DNA of 64,000 nucleotides. Origin: an uncultured Flavobacteriaceae bacterium. GTDB lineage: Bacteria > Bacteroidota > Bacteroidia > Flavobacteriales > Flavobacteriaceae. The DNA is taken from contig CALTAJ010000002.1 of the NCBI GenBank assembly GCA_943842245.1, forward strand, positions 893,596 to 957,595, read 5' to 3'. Of this stretch, positions 1 through 9,641 are shown in pieces. The notes below the pieces were generated by a model. It ran no database searches. It saw nothing but the letters and a program-made list of their open reading frames with translations, and had not been told where the DNA came from. Position 1 is the first letter of the stretch. Each line of letters begins with the position of its first letter. The position numbers were made by a program, and so were the translations under genes.

Positions 1-721
1 GATTTCCTCTTAAATCTAATATTAAATTTTTTAGCTCTTGGACTTGTAGACCAATTAATGCATCTCGAAACTCAGAATACGTGGTTTGTGCAAAACGATT
101 AATCTTTATATATCCAGTATTTCTATCAATCATATATGATGAATTCACACTGGGAAGCGGAACAGGACCTCTAATAATATCAAAAGTATAAATCGAATCC
201 TTTTTCTTCCTGAAAACAGTCAAGCGGACTGGGGTTTTGGAGCTTCCTTTTAACTTAGAAATAATTTGTTCATTTTTTAATTCTTTGGAATGAAGGGTGT
301 CTTGATCTGCAATTAAGATTCTATCACCAGGCTTTAAACCTGCTTTTTTACTTGGTCCCCCATCTAAGACTCGACTAACAGCTATGGTATCTTGTAACAT
401 TCGAAATTGTACACCAATTCCCTCAAAATTTCCTTGCATACTTTCAGATAATGATTCGCTTTGTACAGCAGGGATGTAAATAGAATGTGGGTCCAATTTA
501 TTAACTATATCTTCAATCACTACTCGTACTAGACTGTCTGCATTGATTTTATCTACATAGTCACTTGTAAGATATGTTATCAATCGATTGAGTTTATTTA
601 TGCTTGGGTTGTTAGAATTTGATATTGTTGGAAGATTAAGATTATTTTGTCTTCCAAATAAAAACCCTATCGTCAAAGAGAGCAATACAATAAGAACCAA
701 AAATATGTTATTCCTTTTCAC
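1..721 (-). CDS. S41 family C-terminal processing peptidase (partial, 3' end outside window)
   Basis: Tail-specific serine protease of the periplasm; about 240 residues from the N-terminus are visible. A signal anchor covers residues 5-23, the S41 hallmark LDPHS is at 76-80, and a PDZ domain spans about 95-180 (FEGIGVQF, then GPSKKAGLKPGDRIL). The catalytic Ser/Lys core lies beyond the left edge. The start is GTG at 721, three bases after the stop of the dCMP deaminase gene, so the two genes are probably co-transcribed. No better ATG exists in frame near the signal segment. The family assignment is firm; the substrate is unknown. Confidence 0.88.
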   Translation of the reverse strand, partial: MKRNNIFLVLIVLLSLTIGFLFGRQNNLNLPTISNSNNPSINKLNRLITYLTSDYVDKINADSLVRVVIEDIVNKLDPHSIYIPAVQSESLSESMQGNFEGIGVQFRMLQDTIAVSRVLDGGPSKKAGLKPGDRILIADQDTLHSKELKNEQIISKLKGSSKTPVRLTVFRKKKDSIYTFDIIRGPVPLPSVNSSYMIDRNTGYIKINRFAQTTYSEFRDALIGLQVQELKNLILDLRGN

Positions 722-724
722 AAG

Positions 725-1162
725 TTATTTATTTTGTTCAGGTATAAAAGTCAAAGCCACTTTAGCTTTCCTTAAAAAATCTAGCCCTGTAGTGTCCTTA
801 TATGCTTTGCTATAAACAACTCTGACGATTCCCGACTGATATATTAGCTTACTACATTCTCTACAAGGAGAAAGGGTGATATAAAGAGTTGCTCCTTTAC
901 AAGATTGTGTTGAAGCTGCAACCTTTAAAATAGCATTTGCCTCAGCATGTAAAACATACCATTTTGTATAATTCTCATCGTCTTCACATACATTTTCAAA
1001 CCCTGAGGGTGTTCCGTTGTAACCATCAGAAATAATCATTCTGTCCTTTACAATTAGTGCCCCTACTTTTTTTCGTTCACAATAGGAAAGTTGTCCCCAA
1101 ATTTCAGCCATTTTTAAATAGGCTCTATCGTACTTTTCTTGTTTATCTTTGAGCATTGACAC
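725..1162 (-). CDS. Deoxycytidylate (dCMP) deaminase / ComEB-type
   Basis: Cytoplasmic zinc enzyme converting dCMP to dUMP for dTTP synthesis. The 145-residue length is normal. The zinc and catalytic motif HAEAN is at residues 72-76 and the two zinc cysteines are in SPCREC (Cys100, Cys103). The nucleotide-binding loop GYNGTPSG is at 47-54. It is followed almost directly by the S41 peptidase gene, a pairing I recall from Bacteroidota genomes. A competence-type (ComEB) name is often given to this family, but the sequence only supports the deaminase. Confidence 0.93.
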   Translation of the reverse strand: MSMLKDKQEKYDRAYLKMAEIWGQLSYCERKKVGALIVKDRMIISDGYNGTPSGFENVCEDDENYTKWYVLHAEANAILKVAASTQSCKGATLYITLSPCRECSKLIYQSGIVRVVYSKAYKDTTGLDFLRKAKVALTFIPEQNK

Positions 1163-1191
1163 GAAGATAGTATTTAGGATTTAATCTGATT

Positions 1192-1770
1192 TTAAATTCG
1201 CTCTAAAATCATCCCTAGAGCTTGAGATAAAATCATAGCCCCTACTAAAAATTCCCAACTATTTTTTGATCTCCTAAGTATTCGAATTATGAAAAAACTT
1301 GAGATAAGTACCAAGACAACTATAGCTATTTGAGCTAGTTCCACCCCAAGAGCAAATGAAAAAAGTGAAAATTCAATTTCATCTTGGGGTATTATAATTT
1401 TAAAGTAACGAGCAAAACCTAAACCATGAATTAATCCAAAAACAAGGGTCATGATTGGGAAAAAATATGTCTTATTAAAAAAGATAAAAGTCTTTTTGGA
1501 AGGAAGTAGCATAATAGCATTGATTCCAATTGTAATTGGAATTAAAAGTTCAATCCAGTAAGAGGAAAATTCAATTTCTGAATAAAGATTTCCAAACAAA
1601 GAGATGGTGTGGCCAATAGTAAATACAGTAACCCACAGTAATAATTTTTTGCTTTGCTTAAATGTAAAAGGTATAGCTAGGGTAACAATAAAATACAAAT
1701 GATCTAAGCCTTGTTTATCTATTACATGCCAAAATCCTAATTTTAAATAAAACCAAAGTGCTTCTATCAT
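1192..1770 (-). CDS. HupE/UreJ-like membrane protein
   Basis: Polytopic inner-membrane protein of 192 residues with about six hydrophobic segments. Near the N-terminus it has the family pattern H-x6-GxDHxxF ([14 protein letters not shown]), and a second conserved segment GLIHGLGFA lies mid-protein. Relatives of this family carry nickel or cobalt or are of unknown role in Bacteroidota; no metal preference can be read here. It overlaps the TerB/DnaJ gene upstream by four bases, so the two are likely translated together. Confidence 0.72.
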   Translation of the reverse strand: MIEALWFYLKLGFWHVIDKQGLDHLYFIVTLAIPFTFKQSKKLLLWVTVFTIGHTISLFGNLYSEIEFSSYWIELLIPITIGINAIMLLPSKKTFIFFNKTYFFPIMTLVFGLIHGLGFARYFKIIIPQDEIEFSLFSFALGVELAQIAIVVLVLISSFFIIRILRRSKNSWEFLVGAMILSQALGMILERI

Positions 1771-2489
1771 AAATCTCTTTCTTTTTGAATGGCTTCATAT
1801 GCCTTTTGTACTTCTTGAAATTTTTCCTGTGCTCCTTTTATGAGAGCCGGATCCTTAGATTGAAGTTTATCTGGATGAAACTTTTTTGCCATATTTCGAT
1901 AGGCCTTTTTAACTTCCTCAGCTGAGGCGCTTGGTAATATTTCTAAAACCTTATAAGAACTTTCGGTATCTTTTATAAACATTGCCTGAATGCTTTCAAA
2001 GTCCGAAGAACGAATTCCTAAAGCATCTGCAATTTGATTAATCTTATTCAATTCTGATTTAGATATACTTCCATCTGCATTTCCAACTCCAAACAAAAAA
2101 TGAAGTACTTGTAATCGAGTTTCATAGGGAGTCCTTTGGACAAAAATCATTGCCAAGTCAGAAATACTTTGTACTTCAATTTTTATTTGCTCATTAAAAG
2201 TTTCAAAAATCATTGCCGCTTGCTCGCTACCATAATTGGCTATAAAGAAGTTTCTAACAAACTGAAGCTCTTGAGTTTTTACCTGGCCGTCTGCCTTTAT
2301 AACAGTGGCAGAAAGAGCCAAAAGGTTAAGCTGTAATTTTCCAGGTTGGTTAGAGGAAAACCTGGTTTGAAAAATGGGACTAGATCCTTGTTTATACCTG
2401 TCAATCATTCCACCTATAAAAAATCCCAGCATGGCTCCAGGAAATCTAAATAAGTAATACCCTATAAATGCTGCAATCCATTTTATCAT
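1767..2489 (-). CDS. TerB-like protein with C-terminal J domain (DjlA-like)
   Basis: A 240-residue protein with one N-terminal membrane segment (about 5-28), a helical TerB-like domain (about 50-165, containing the ADGQVKTQE and ADGSISKSE acidic loops) and a C-terminal DnaJ domain with the essential HPD at 205-207. This is the architecture of membrane-anchored DjlA-type co-chaperones that stimulate DnaK. The start agrees with the hydrophobic N-terminus. It leads a short minus-strand run with the HupE-like gene and diverges from the bacilliredoxin gene. Confidence 0.85.
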   Translation of the reverse strand: MIKWIAAFIGYYLFRFPGAMLGFFIGGMIDRYKQGSSPIFQTRFSSNQPGKLQLNLLALSATVIKADGQVKTQELQFVRNFFIANYGSEQAAMIFETFNEQIKIEVQSISDLAMIFVQRTPYETRLQVLHFLFGVGNADGSISKSELNKINQIADALGIRSSDFESIQAMFIKDTESSYKVLEILPSASAEEVKKAYRNMAKKFHPDKLQSKDPALIKGAQEKFQEVQKAYEAIQKERDL

Positions 2490-2588
2490 ATCTCTCTAAA
2501 TCATAATATTTTACAAATTTGATAAATAAAATTGGCCTTACAAAACCAAAGAGATTCCATTAATTTATATCTTTATAAAAAAAAAATT

Positions 2589-2999
2589 ATGTATCCAGCT
2601 GAATTAGTAAAACCTATGCGAGAAGAACTGACTAGTGTCGGGTTTAACGAATTAACTACTTCGGAAGATGTTTCCAATGCCATGTCAAAAGAAGGGACTA
2701 CTCTAGTTGTTGTAAATTCAATTTGTGGATGTGCTGCTGCAAATGCTAGGCCTGGGGTCAACTTCTCTCTCCAAAATGAAAAAACACCTGATCATTTGGT
2801 TACTGTATTTGCAGGTGTGGACAATGAAGCTACTAAAAGTGCACGAGATATGATGGTTCCATTCCCTCCATCATCTCCAAGCATCGCTTTATTTAAAGAT
2901 GGGGCTTTAGTTCATATGATTGAAAGACATCATATTGAAGGACGTCCTGCAGAACTTATTGCAGAAAACCTAAAATCTGCTTTTAACGACCATTGCTAG
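2589..2999 (+). CDS. BrxA/BrxB family bacilliredoxin
   Basis: Thioredoxin-fold protein of the YphP/YqiW (bacilliredoxin) family, 136 residues. The active-site motif CGC is at Cys46-Gly47-Cys48 in NSICGCAAANARP, and a C-terminal Cys136 follows. I place the start at ATG 2589 because the family begins with MYPAELVKPM; an in-frame ATG at 2532 would add 19 residues with no family support. The family removes thiol adducts in Firmicutes; which low-molecular-weight thiol it serves in this organism is not visible. Confidence 0.9.
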   Translation: MYPAELVKPMREELTSVGFNELTTSEDVSNAMSKEGTTLVVVNSICGCAAANARPGVNFSLQNEKTPDHLVTVFAGVDNEATKSARDMMVPFPPSSPSIALFKDGALVHMIERHHIEGRPAELIAENLKSAFNDHC

Positions 3000-3070
3000 T
3001 TTAGCTTATTGAATTTGATTATTTATATTTCTCTAGATAATTTATTGTTTAAACCACATTTATATTAGTA

Positions 3071-4537
3071 TTATTGGTCTGGTAAAACAATACTGAAAGT
3101 CGTTCCTTTTTTCATTTTTGAAACACACTTTATAGTTCCGTTGTATGACTCAATAATATTTTTGACAATACCAAGTCCCAATCCCATTCCTGAGCTTTTT
3201 GTAGTAAATTTCGGTTCAAAAATTTTCTGTTTGACTTCAGGGGCAATGCCATTTCCATTATCCATAATAGAAAGAATTATTTGACTATTTTCTGAAAATA
3301 ATTGAACCCCTATTTGTGGTTTTTTGCTTTTTGGAACTGATTGAAGTGCATTTTGTACTAAATTAGTAATTACTCTAATCCACTGAGTACGATCTAGTTT
3401 ATAAAATATATGAGCCTTGTTTGAAGTGAATACAATTTGCTCATGATGAAAAATATTTACCGCCATTTGAGTTAACTCTACTAGGTCACATTTCTTCATA
3501 TTAGGTTTTGGGAGAGTGGCAAAGTCAGAAAATGCCTCAGCAACTTCACTCATAGTGTCAATTTGTTGAATCAGAAGATTTGAAAAATCAGTAACTTTCT
3601 TTTTAATATCTGGATCATTCGGGTCGAAACGATTCATAAAACTTTGAGTAGTCAGTCGCATCGGAGTTAGTGGATTTTTTATCTCGTGAGCTACCTGACG
3701 AGCCATCTCTTGCCAAGCTTGTTGTCGTTCTGTTTTAGCTAATTTTTCTGCACTCTCTTCTAAATCATCAACCATTTTATTATAAGATTTAACTAAACTG
3801 TCTATTTCACGAGTAGCATTTTTTAGATGAATTTTTTCATTCTTTTTTTCTAAACCCATTTGTCCCATTCGCACTCGAATTGTTTCTAAAGAACGGGTTA
3901 CAAATTTTGATAAAAAATAAGCTATGAAAATAACACCTGCTAGAAGTAATATATATATCTGATAAAGATTTTCAATAAATGTGTTTAACTCATTTTCAGA
4001 AAATGAAACATCCTCAAAATAGGGGAAAAATAAAATGGCATAAGGTTTATTAAAGCGATCTTTCAAAATCTTATAAGAGGCGTGAAATTTGTCAATGTCT
4101 GACTTATAATGCTCTATATAACTCCCATCCTGAGATTGATTTATTTTATCGAGTAAAGATTTACTTAGTTTGTAATTATTTGCAATTATTTCTAAGGGTG
4201 AGTGATAAATAAAAAGTGGATTCCCTTCAAGTCTAAATAATGAATACTGAACATTGTGAATTTTATTAATTTTTTCAAAGTCAGAGCTAAACTCTTCCCA
4301 GGACTCAATAGGCTTGTTCATAAGATTATATTTCTCAACTAGATAATCAATATGAGTTTGGATTTGAAATTCTTTTCTTTCTAAACGGCCCAAATGATAA
4401 TTCTCACGCTGAGATTCATATTGAATAGTAGTCGTCCCCAGAATTAATAATCCAGCTATGAAAAGCATACCGATCATCACAAGAAAAAGACGAGTTCTAA
4501 ATGAAACCCTTTTAGGAATTTTAAATCTTTTTATCAT
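3071..4537 (-). CDS. Membrane sensor histidine kinase (NtrY-like)
   Basis: 488-residue kinase. It has membrane segments at about 17-37 and 193-210 enclosing an extracytoplasmic sensor, then HAMP (about 211-265), a HisKA with phospho-acceptor His284 in VAHEIKNPLTP, and a HATPase with the N box NLVQNAL, G1 DNGNGIAP and G2 GMGLGLGIV. The NPLTPMRL extension is typical of NtrY-type kinases. No response regulator gene lies next to it in the window, so its partner is unknown. Its start overlaps the hemJ stop by four bases, so it may follow hemJ in one transcript. Confidence 0.9.
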   Translation of the reverse strand: MIKRFKIPKRVSFRTRLFLVMIGMLFIAGLLILGTTTIQYESQRENYHLGRLERKEFQIQTHIDYLVEKYNLMNKPIESWEEFSSDFEKINKIHNVQYSLFRLEGNPLFIYHSPLEIIANNYKLSKSLLDKINQSQDGSYIEHYKSDIDKFHASYKILKDRFNKPYAILFFPYFEDVSFSENELNTFIENLYQIYILLLAGVIFIAYFLSKFVTRSLETIRVRMGQMGLEKKNEKIHLKNATREIDSLVKSYNKMVDDLEESAEKLAKTERQQAWQEMARQVAHEIKNPLTPMRLTTQSFMNRFDPNDPDIKKKVTDFSNLLIQQIDTMSEVAEAFSDFATLPKPNMKKCDLVELTQMAVNIFHHEQIVFTSNKAHIFYKLDRTQWIRVITNLVQNALQSVPKSKKPQIGVQLFSENSQIILSIMDNGNGIAPEVKQKIFEPKFTTKSSGMGLGLGIVKNIIESYNGTIKCVSKMKKGTTFSIVLPDQ

Positions 4538-5070
4538 ATGTCTTTTCTGATTTTTTTATAAAGTCTAATTCCTAAAAATAAAATGACACCCAATCCCAAG
4601 ATTCCTAAAGTCCCTCCAATCCAATGAAGACCATCTTTTAAAATAGCTAGAAATACTATTGCAAAAAGTAACAAAGTGGCTCCTTCATTCCAAATTCGTA
4701 AAAACATTTCGCTATAATCGATCTTGTTTTTTTGAAGTTTTAAAAAAATCCGATGAGTTTTTAAATGATAAACAATTAAAAGCGCCACAAAAGTAAGTTT
4801 AAGATGCATCCAGCTTTGTAAAAGCCATGAAGGCATCAAAATTAATAGCCAAATGGCAAAAATAATAGCTAAAATTGCTGAAGGCCAAGTGATGATGTAC
4901 CACAATCTCCTAGACATAATTTTTAACTGTCTTATAAGAATGTTAGCCTCTTGCTTTGTTTTTTTTGAGGCTTCTGTATGGTAGATAAATAACCTTGGAA
5001 TATAAAATAGGCCAGCAAACCAAGTGATTACAAAAATCAGGTGTAAAGCTTTAATATAGTTGTAATACAA
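4534..5070 (-). CDS. hemJ: Protoporphyrinogen IX oxidase HemJ (CopD-family membrane protein)
   Basis: Four- to five-helix membrane protein, 178 residues, of the HemJ/CopD fold. The invariant heme-ligand-type His is at position 10 (MYYNYIKALH) and a conserved Lys is at about 91 (LKLTFVALL), as in HemJ proteins. HemJ oxidises protoporphyrinogen IX to protoporphyrin IX, the step before ferrochelatase. No hemG or hemY is seen in the window, while the other late heme genes are only a few kb away, which supports this role. Some relatives are labelled copper-resistance CopD; the length and His10 favour HemJ. Confidence 0.82.
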   Translation of the reverse strand: MYYNYIKALHLIFVITWFAGLFYIPRLFIYHTEASKKTKQEANILIRQLKIMSRRLWYIITWPSAILAIIFAIWLLILMPSWLLQSWMHLKLTFVALLIVYHLKTHRIFLKLQKNKIDYSEMFLRIWNEGATLLLFAIVFLAILKDGLHWIGGTLGILGLGVILFLGIRLYKKIRKDI

Positions 5071-8000
5071 TTAATTTAAGTTTAAGGTTAGATAATCTAA
5101 GTTTAATTCTGAAAATTCTTTATTAAAGGATTTTAAATCTTCTTTAATAAGTTTTTTATATTCAGACATCTTTTCATCAATTTCCTTACTAAGGTATTTT
5201 CTAACAATTTCATCTTGATCAGTGGGAGGGAAATCATTGGAAGTAACCAATTGATTTAAATGACCTAATTTGTTTGTTAAACGAATTGGAAAATTTAAAG
5301 GATCTTGATTGCTTTTATTTTGAGTTTGATAAAGCGCTTTTTCGATTTCAGATAGAGAGTGATTTAATTTCTCTGCTTTTATCAAAAGAGTATTCAAATT
5401 TTTGCTCTCTTTATAGGTCATCTCAAAATCTTCTAGCTTTTTGCGAAGAATTCGAATATTATTTATTGCTTTATGAGCTTTATCTGCAGAAGCGTTTACA
5501 AGATTTACAAAGTCAAACTGACGTTTCATGTCTAACAATGAAACTTCAGTGCGAGGATCTGGTAATATTTCAAAAGACTGTTCCTGGGTGATTCCGTTTT
5601 TCTCAAGAATAACCTTATAATTTCCTGGCACCGCCTTTGCCCCTGAAAATGAAGCACTCCAAAAAATCATTCCATCCAAAACTTCGGCTCCCTCATAGCG
5701 AGTGTCCCATACAAAAGTATTACCACCTACTTTTATTTCTAATTTATCTTCCTTGTCGGTAGAACTATATTTTTTTATTAAAGTTCCATTTTGCTCTTTG
5801 AAATACAAAGCCAAACTATCTTTTTTATCGTCAAAATCTTTTAAGTTAAAATGAACAATCACTCCATTTGGTAAATTAGCACCTTGAGTAAGAGAAGTTT
5901 TTTTTGTAGAGCTGCCTTGAGTTCTATAACTGTCTTTAGGTTTAAAAAGATTTATTGGTTGATTTATAGTGTTTTTATCTATTTGGTGAAGCACAGTCAA
6001 GTCATCTAAAATCCATAAACTTCGGCCTTGAGTAGCTACAATAAGACTATTTTCTTTAATTGTCAAATCTGTAACTGGGACAATTGGAAGATTTAATTGA
6101 AAAGGATTCCAAGAACGTCCATCATCATAAGAAATATATATTCCAGTTTCTGTACCAGCATATAATAAACCCTTTTTGGATGGATCTGCCCGAAGAACAC
6201 GTGTGAAATGTTCAGATGAAATACCCTTAGTAATCAAACTCCATGTTTTCCCATAATCAGAAGTTTTATATAAGTAAGGTTTAAAGTCTCCAGATTTATA
6301 TAATGTACCAGCAACATAACAAACTTCCGGATCAAACGGAGAGGGTTCAATACTGTTTATCATTAACCATTTTGGCATCATTGGTGGAGTTATATTTTCC
6401 CAATTATTACCACCATCACGAGTTAAATGTATCAAGCCATCATCACTACCTATCCAAATTAATCCCTCTTTTAAAGGAGACTCGTTTGCTGCAAATATTG
6501 TGCAATAATATTCTACCCCCGTATTATCCTGTGTAATTGGTCCTCCCGAAGATTTTAATTTTTCAGGGTCATTACGAGTTAAATCTGGACTGATAATCTT
6601 CCAACTTTGTCCCTCATTTTCTGAAACATGTACATGATTTGAAAATGTGTACAATTTCTTAGGATTGTGTTTACTAAAGTGAATAGGAAAGTTCCACTGA
6701 AATCGATATTTCATTCCTTCTGCTCCATATCCCATGGGATTGTCAGGCCAAACATTTATTCCACGTACTGAATTATTTTTATGATTAACCCTAGTTAAAA
6801 ACCCACCGTAGCTACCACCGTAAACAACATCATTATCTAAAGGGTCTATTGCAAGATGAGCAGATTCCCCTCCTGCAGTTTCTTCCCAATCTTTTTCTGT
6901 GATTCCACTTGCTGAAGAACGATGGTTGACTCTTAGTGTAGAATTATCTTGTTGAGCAACATATATTCGATATGGAAAAGAATTGTCAGTTGTTACCCTA
7001 TAAAATTGAGCTGTTGGTTGATTATGATAAGTACTCCATGTTGTGCCGGCATTGAAAGAAACTTGTGCCCCTCCGTCATCTGCTATAATCATACGTTGGT
7101 TGTCCTCAGGGGCAATCCATAAGTCGTGATGATCCCCGTGGTTTGCATTATTACTTTTAAAAGTTTTTCCACCATCTTTAGATTTATGATAAGACACGTT
7201 CATTACATAAACAATATCCTCATCTTGAGTATCAGCATAAATTTTTGAATAATACCAGGCACGTTGACGCAAAGCTCTACTGTCATTTATATAATTCCAA
7301 GTAGACCCGCCATCGTCTGACTGGTATATACCACCCTCATCCTTGTTTTCTACAATGGCCCAAACCTTTTGAGAATTTACGGGAGAAACAGTTACTCCAA
7401 TAATCCCTAAAGTTCCTTTAGCAAAACCGTTATTTAAACTTATTTGAGTCCAATTTTTGCCTTCGTCAATACTTTTCCAAAGTGCCGAACCTTCACCTCC
7501 ACTATTCAAACTAAAAGGTGTCCTGTTCAGGCGCCATGTAGAGGCATAAAGTACTCGTGGATTTGACGGATCCATAACCAACTCTACAGCTCCAGAATGT
7601 TGGTTTGAAAAAAGTATTCTTCTCCAATTAACTCCACCATCAATACTTTTATATACGCCACGTTCCGGTGTAGGTTTGTAAATATTCCCCAAAACAGCAG
7701 CATAAACGATATCGGAATTGTTAGGGTCAATTACAATTCTAGGCACATGTCTCGACTTTGGTAAGCCAGCAAAAATCCATGTTTTTCCTGCATCTAAGGA
7801 TTTCCAAATTCCATAACCTGAGGAAACGTTTCCTCTTACTGTTACTTCGCCTCCTCCAACATAGATAACATTATTATCACTTTTAGAAACTGAAATAGAT
7901 CCAATACTTCCTCCAAAATAGCCATCTGAAATATTTTCATAAGTCTCACCACCATTTTCAGTCTTCCAAACACCTCCTCCAGCAGCACCAAAATAAAATA

Positions 8001-8217
8001 AGTTAGGTTTTTCCTCAACACCAGTTACTGCTGAAGAACGTCCACCTCTGTAAGGGCCAATTGAACGATATTCCAAAGAAGAATACATCCTTTCAGGATA
8101 ACTAATTATACTTTTTTTATTACGCTTTTTAGATTGAGCATTTGTGAGTTGGACCCCAATTAAAAATAATAAGGAGGTGATTGAAACAAGTTTTATACTT
8201 AAGAGCTTGGTTTTCAT
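5071..8217 (-). CDS. Large secreted BNR/sortilin-type beta-propeller protein
   Basis: 1048-residue protein with an N-terminal signal peptide (residues 1-27, cleavage near TNAQ). Many BNR/Asp-box-like repeats of the S-x-D-x-G-x-x-W type (SLDAGKTW, SIDEGKNW, SDDGGSTW, SYDDGRSW) extend over about residues 80-750, followed by a beta-rich domain and a C-terminal helical segment. Proteins like this are annotated as glycosyl hydrolase or Vps10-like, but no catalytic site is evident. Its stop codon abuts the hemJ start region, so it may be the first gene of a BNR-hemJ-kinase unit. Function unknown. Confidence 0.8.
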   Translation of the reverse strand: MKTKLLSIKLVSITSLLFLIGVQLTNAQSKKRNKKSIISYPERMYSSLEYRSIGPYRGGRSSAVTGVEEKPNLFYFGAAGGGVWKTENGGETYENISDGYFGGSIGSISVSKSDNNVIYVGGGEVTVRGNVSSGYGIWKSLDAGKTWIFAGLPKSRHVPRIVIDPNNSDIVYAAVLGNIYKPTPERGVYKSIDGGVNWRRILFSNQHSGAVELVMDPSNPRVLYASTWRLNRTPFSLNSGGEGSALWKSIDEGKNWTQISLNNGFAKGTLGIIGVTVSPVNSQKVWAIVENKDEGGIYQSDDGGSTWNYINDSRALRQRAWYYSKIYADTQDEDIVYVMNVSYHKSKDGGKTFKSNNANHGDHHDLWIAPEDNQRMIIADDGGAQVSFNAGTTWSTYHNQPTAQFYRVTTDNSFPYRIYVAQQDNSTLRVNHRSSASGITEKDWEETAGGESAHLAIDPLDNDVVYGGSYGGFLTRVNHKNNSVRGINVWPDNPMGYGAEGMKYRFQWNFPIHFSKHNPKKLYTFSNHVHVSENEGQSWKIISPDLTRNDPEKLKSSGGPITQDNTGVEYYCTIFAANESPLKEGLIWIGSDDGLIHLTRDGGNNWENITPPMMPKWLMINSIEPSPFDPEVCYVAGTLYKSGDFKPYLYKTSDYGKTWSLITKGISSEHFTRVLRADPSKKGLLYAGTETGIYISYDDGRSWNPFQLNLPIVPVTDLTIKENSLIVATQGRSLWILDDLTVLHQIDKNTINQPINLFKPKDSYRTQGSSTKKTSLTQGANLPNGVIVHFNLKDFDDKKDSLALYFKEQNGTLIKKYSSTDKEDKLEIKVGGNTFVWDTRYEGAEVLDGMIFWSASFSGAKAVPGNYKVILEKNGITQEQSFEILPDPRTEVSLLDMKRQFDFVNLVNASADKAHKAINNIRILRKKLEDFEMTYKESKNLNTLLIKAEKLNHSLSEIEKALYQTQNKSNQDPLNFPIRLTNKLGHLNQLVTSNDFPPTDQDEIVRKYLSKEIDEKMSEYKKLIKEDLKSFNKEFSELNLDYLTLNLN

Positions 8218-8291
8218 AATTCGTTTTTTACAATGAAAATAAAAGTATAAAAATTAATTTAAGTTGCTCTATAATTGAGATTCTGTTAAAG

Positions 8292-9641
8292 TTAGTGTTT
8301 CAATATTAATTCTTTTCGAATAGCACGATTTAAAAAATATACAGTAATAATAGTCGAAAATAAATCAGCCAATGGAAATGCTATCCAAACACCAATAACG
8401 CCAAAGTAAGAAGGCAATATAAAAAGAAGTGGAATGAAAAAGAGTCCCTGACGACTTAAGGTAAGAAGTAATGCAGGCAAAGCTTTTCCTATCGCTTGAA
8501 AATAAGCTGCACCAATAAGTTGAATACCGATAATTGGTAATGCTAAAAAAACATAACGTAATGCAGCAGGAGTTTGTTTAGAAACTTCCAAATCTTTTGA
8601 AAAGATTGCTGGAATAAAATCAGAGAAAATGAAAATTAAAATAAAAACAAGGGTAGCTAAAATACTCGAATAAAGAATAGATGTGTTTATTATCTTTCTA
8701 ACACGACACCAATTCTTAGCTCCATAGTTAAAACCTGCTATAGGAAGAAATCCTTGGGTAATTCCAAAAATAGGAAAAGTAGCGAACATTAACATCCTAC
8801 TAATAATGGCATAAACGGTTATTGAGGCCTCACCTCCAATAGAAAACAGAATATTATTTACCAATAATACAGTAATGCTAACCATTGCTTGACGAACTAA
8901 AGTCACTGAACCCAACGAGGAAATTTCTTTGACTAAATCAAATTGTAATCTAAAATCATGAAAGCTTGGTCTTAAGGAAGATTTACCAGAAATAAAAAAA
9001 AATATGATGTAAGTTGCACAAACCCCATAGGAAAGTGTAGTTGCCCATGCAGCTCCTGTCATTCCCCAATCAAAGAATTTTATGAATACATAATCCAATA
9101 GCAAATTTGAAATTGAAGGCAAAAGCATCGCATACATTGCACTTTTTGGTTTTCCCTCTGCTCGGATTGTATTATTAGCCATCATACAAAAAGCAAGAAC
9201 TGGAACCCCGTATAAAACAATTACATAGTAAGTTTTTGCATAATCAAATAAATTACCTTTACCGCCAAATAAAGGTATAATTTGATCTACAAAATAAAGA
9301 CCAAAAATTATCATAAAACACGTGAGAACTAATGTTAAAGTAATCTGATTCCCAAAAGTTTGAGAGGCTTTATGTGTGTTTTTTTTACCTAAACTTCTTG
9401 AAATAATTGAAGCTCCTCCTATCCCAATTGACATTCCCAAAGCTGCAATAAAAAAGGATACTGGTAAAACTACATTAATTGCTGCGATGGCGTTAGATCC
9501 AATCCATTGGCCTACAAAAATGGTGTCAATAAGTATATTTAGTGACATTACTAGGATCCCAATTGAAGCAGGAATAGCTTGTTGGATAAGTAATTTAGGT
9601 ATTGGAAGAGTTCCTAAAAGTTCAGCTGAATCCTTTTTCAT
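8292..9641 (-). CDS. MATE family multidrug/metabolite exporter
   Basis: 449-residue inner-membrane antiporter with about twelve hydrophobic segments in two similar halves, as usual for MATE proteins. The N-terminal region has the typical run LGTLPIPKLLIQQAIPASIG followed by a VDTIFVGQW-like segment (here IDTIFVGQWIG). The gene overlaps ferrochelatase by four bases and is probably translated with it. That link suggests, but does not show, transport of a porphyrin-related or toxic compound; substrate and coupling ion (Na+ or H+) cannot be read from the sequence. Confidence 0.9.
   Translation of the reverse strand: MKKDSAELLGTLPIPKLLIQQAIPASIGILVMSLNILIDTIFVGQWIGSNAIAAINVVLPVSFFIAALGMSIGIGGASIISRSLGKKNTHKASQTFGNQITLTLVLTCFMIIFGLYFVDQIIPLFGGKGNLFDYAKTYYVIVLYGVPVLAFCMMANNTIRAEGKPKSAMYAMLLPSISNLLLDYVFIKFFDWGMTGAAWATTLSYGVCATYIIFFFISGKSSLRPSFHDFRLQFDLVKEISSLGSVTLVRQAMVSITVLLVNNILFSIGGEASITVYAIISRMLMFATFPIFGITQGFLPIAGFNYGAKNWCRVRKIINTSILYSSILATLVFILIFIFSDFIPAIFSKDLEVSKQTPAALRYVFLALPIIGIQLIGAAYFQAIGKALPALLLTLSRQGLFFIPLLFILPSYFGVIGVWIAFPLADLFSTIITVYFLNRAIRKELILKH

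Noticed and set aside
2532..2588. Upstream start for the bacilliredoxin
   Set aside because: The 19 extra residues are not part of the family, which begins MYPAELV.
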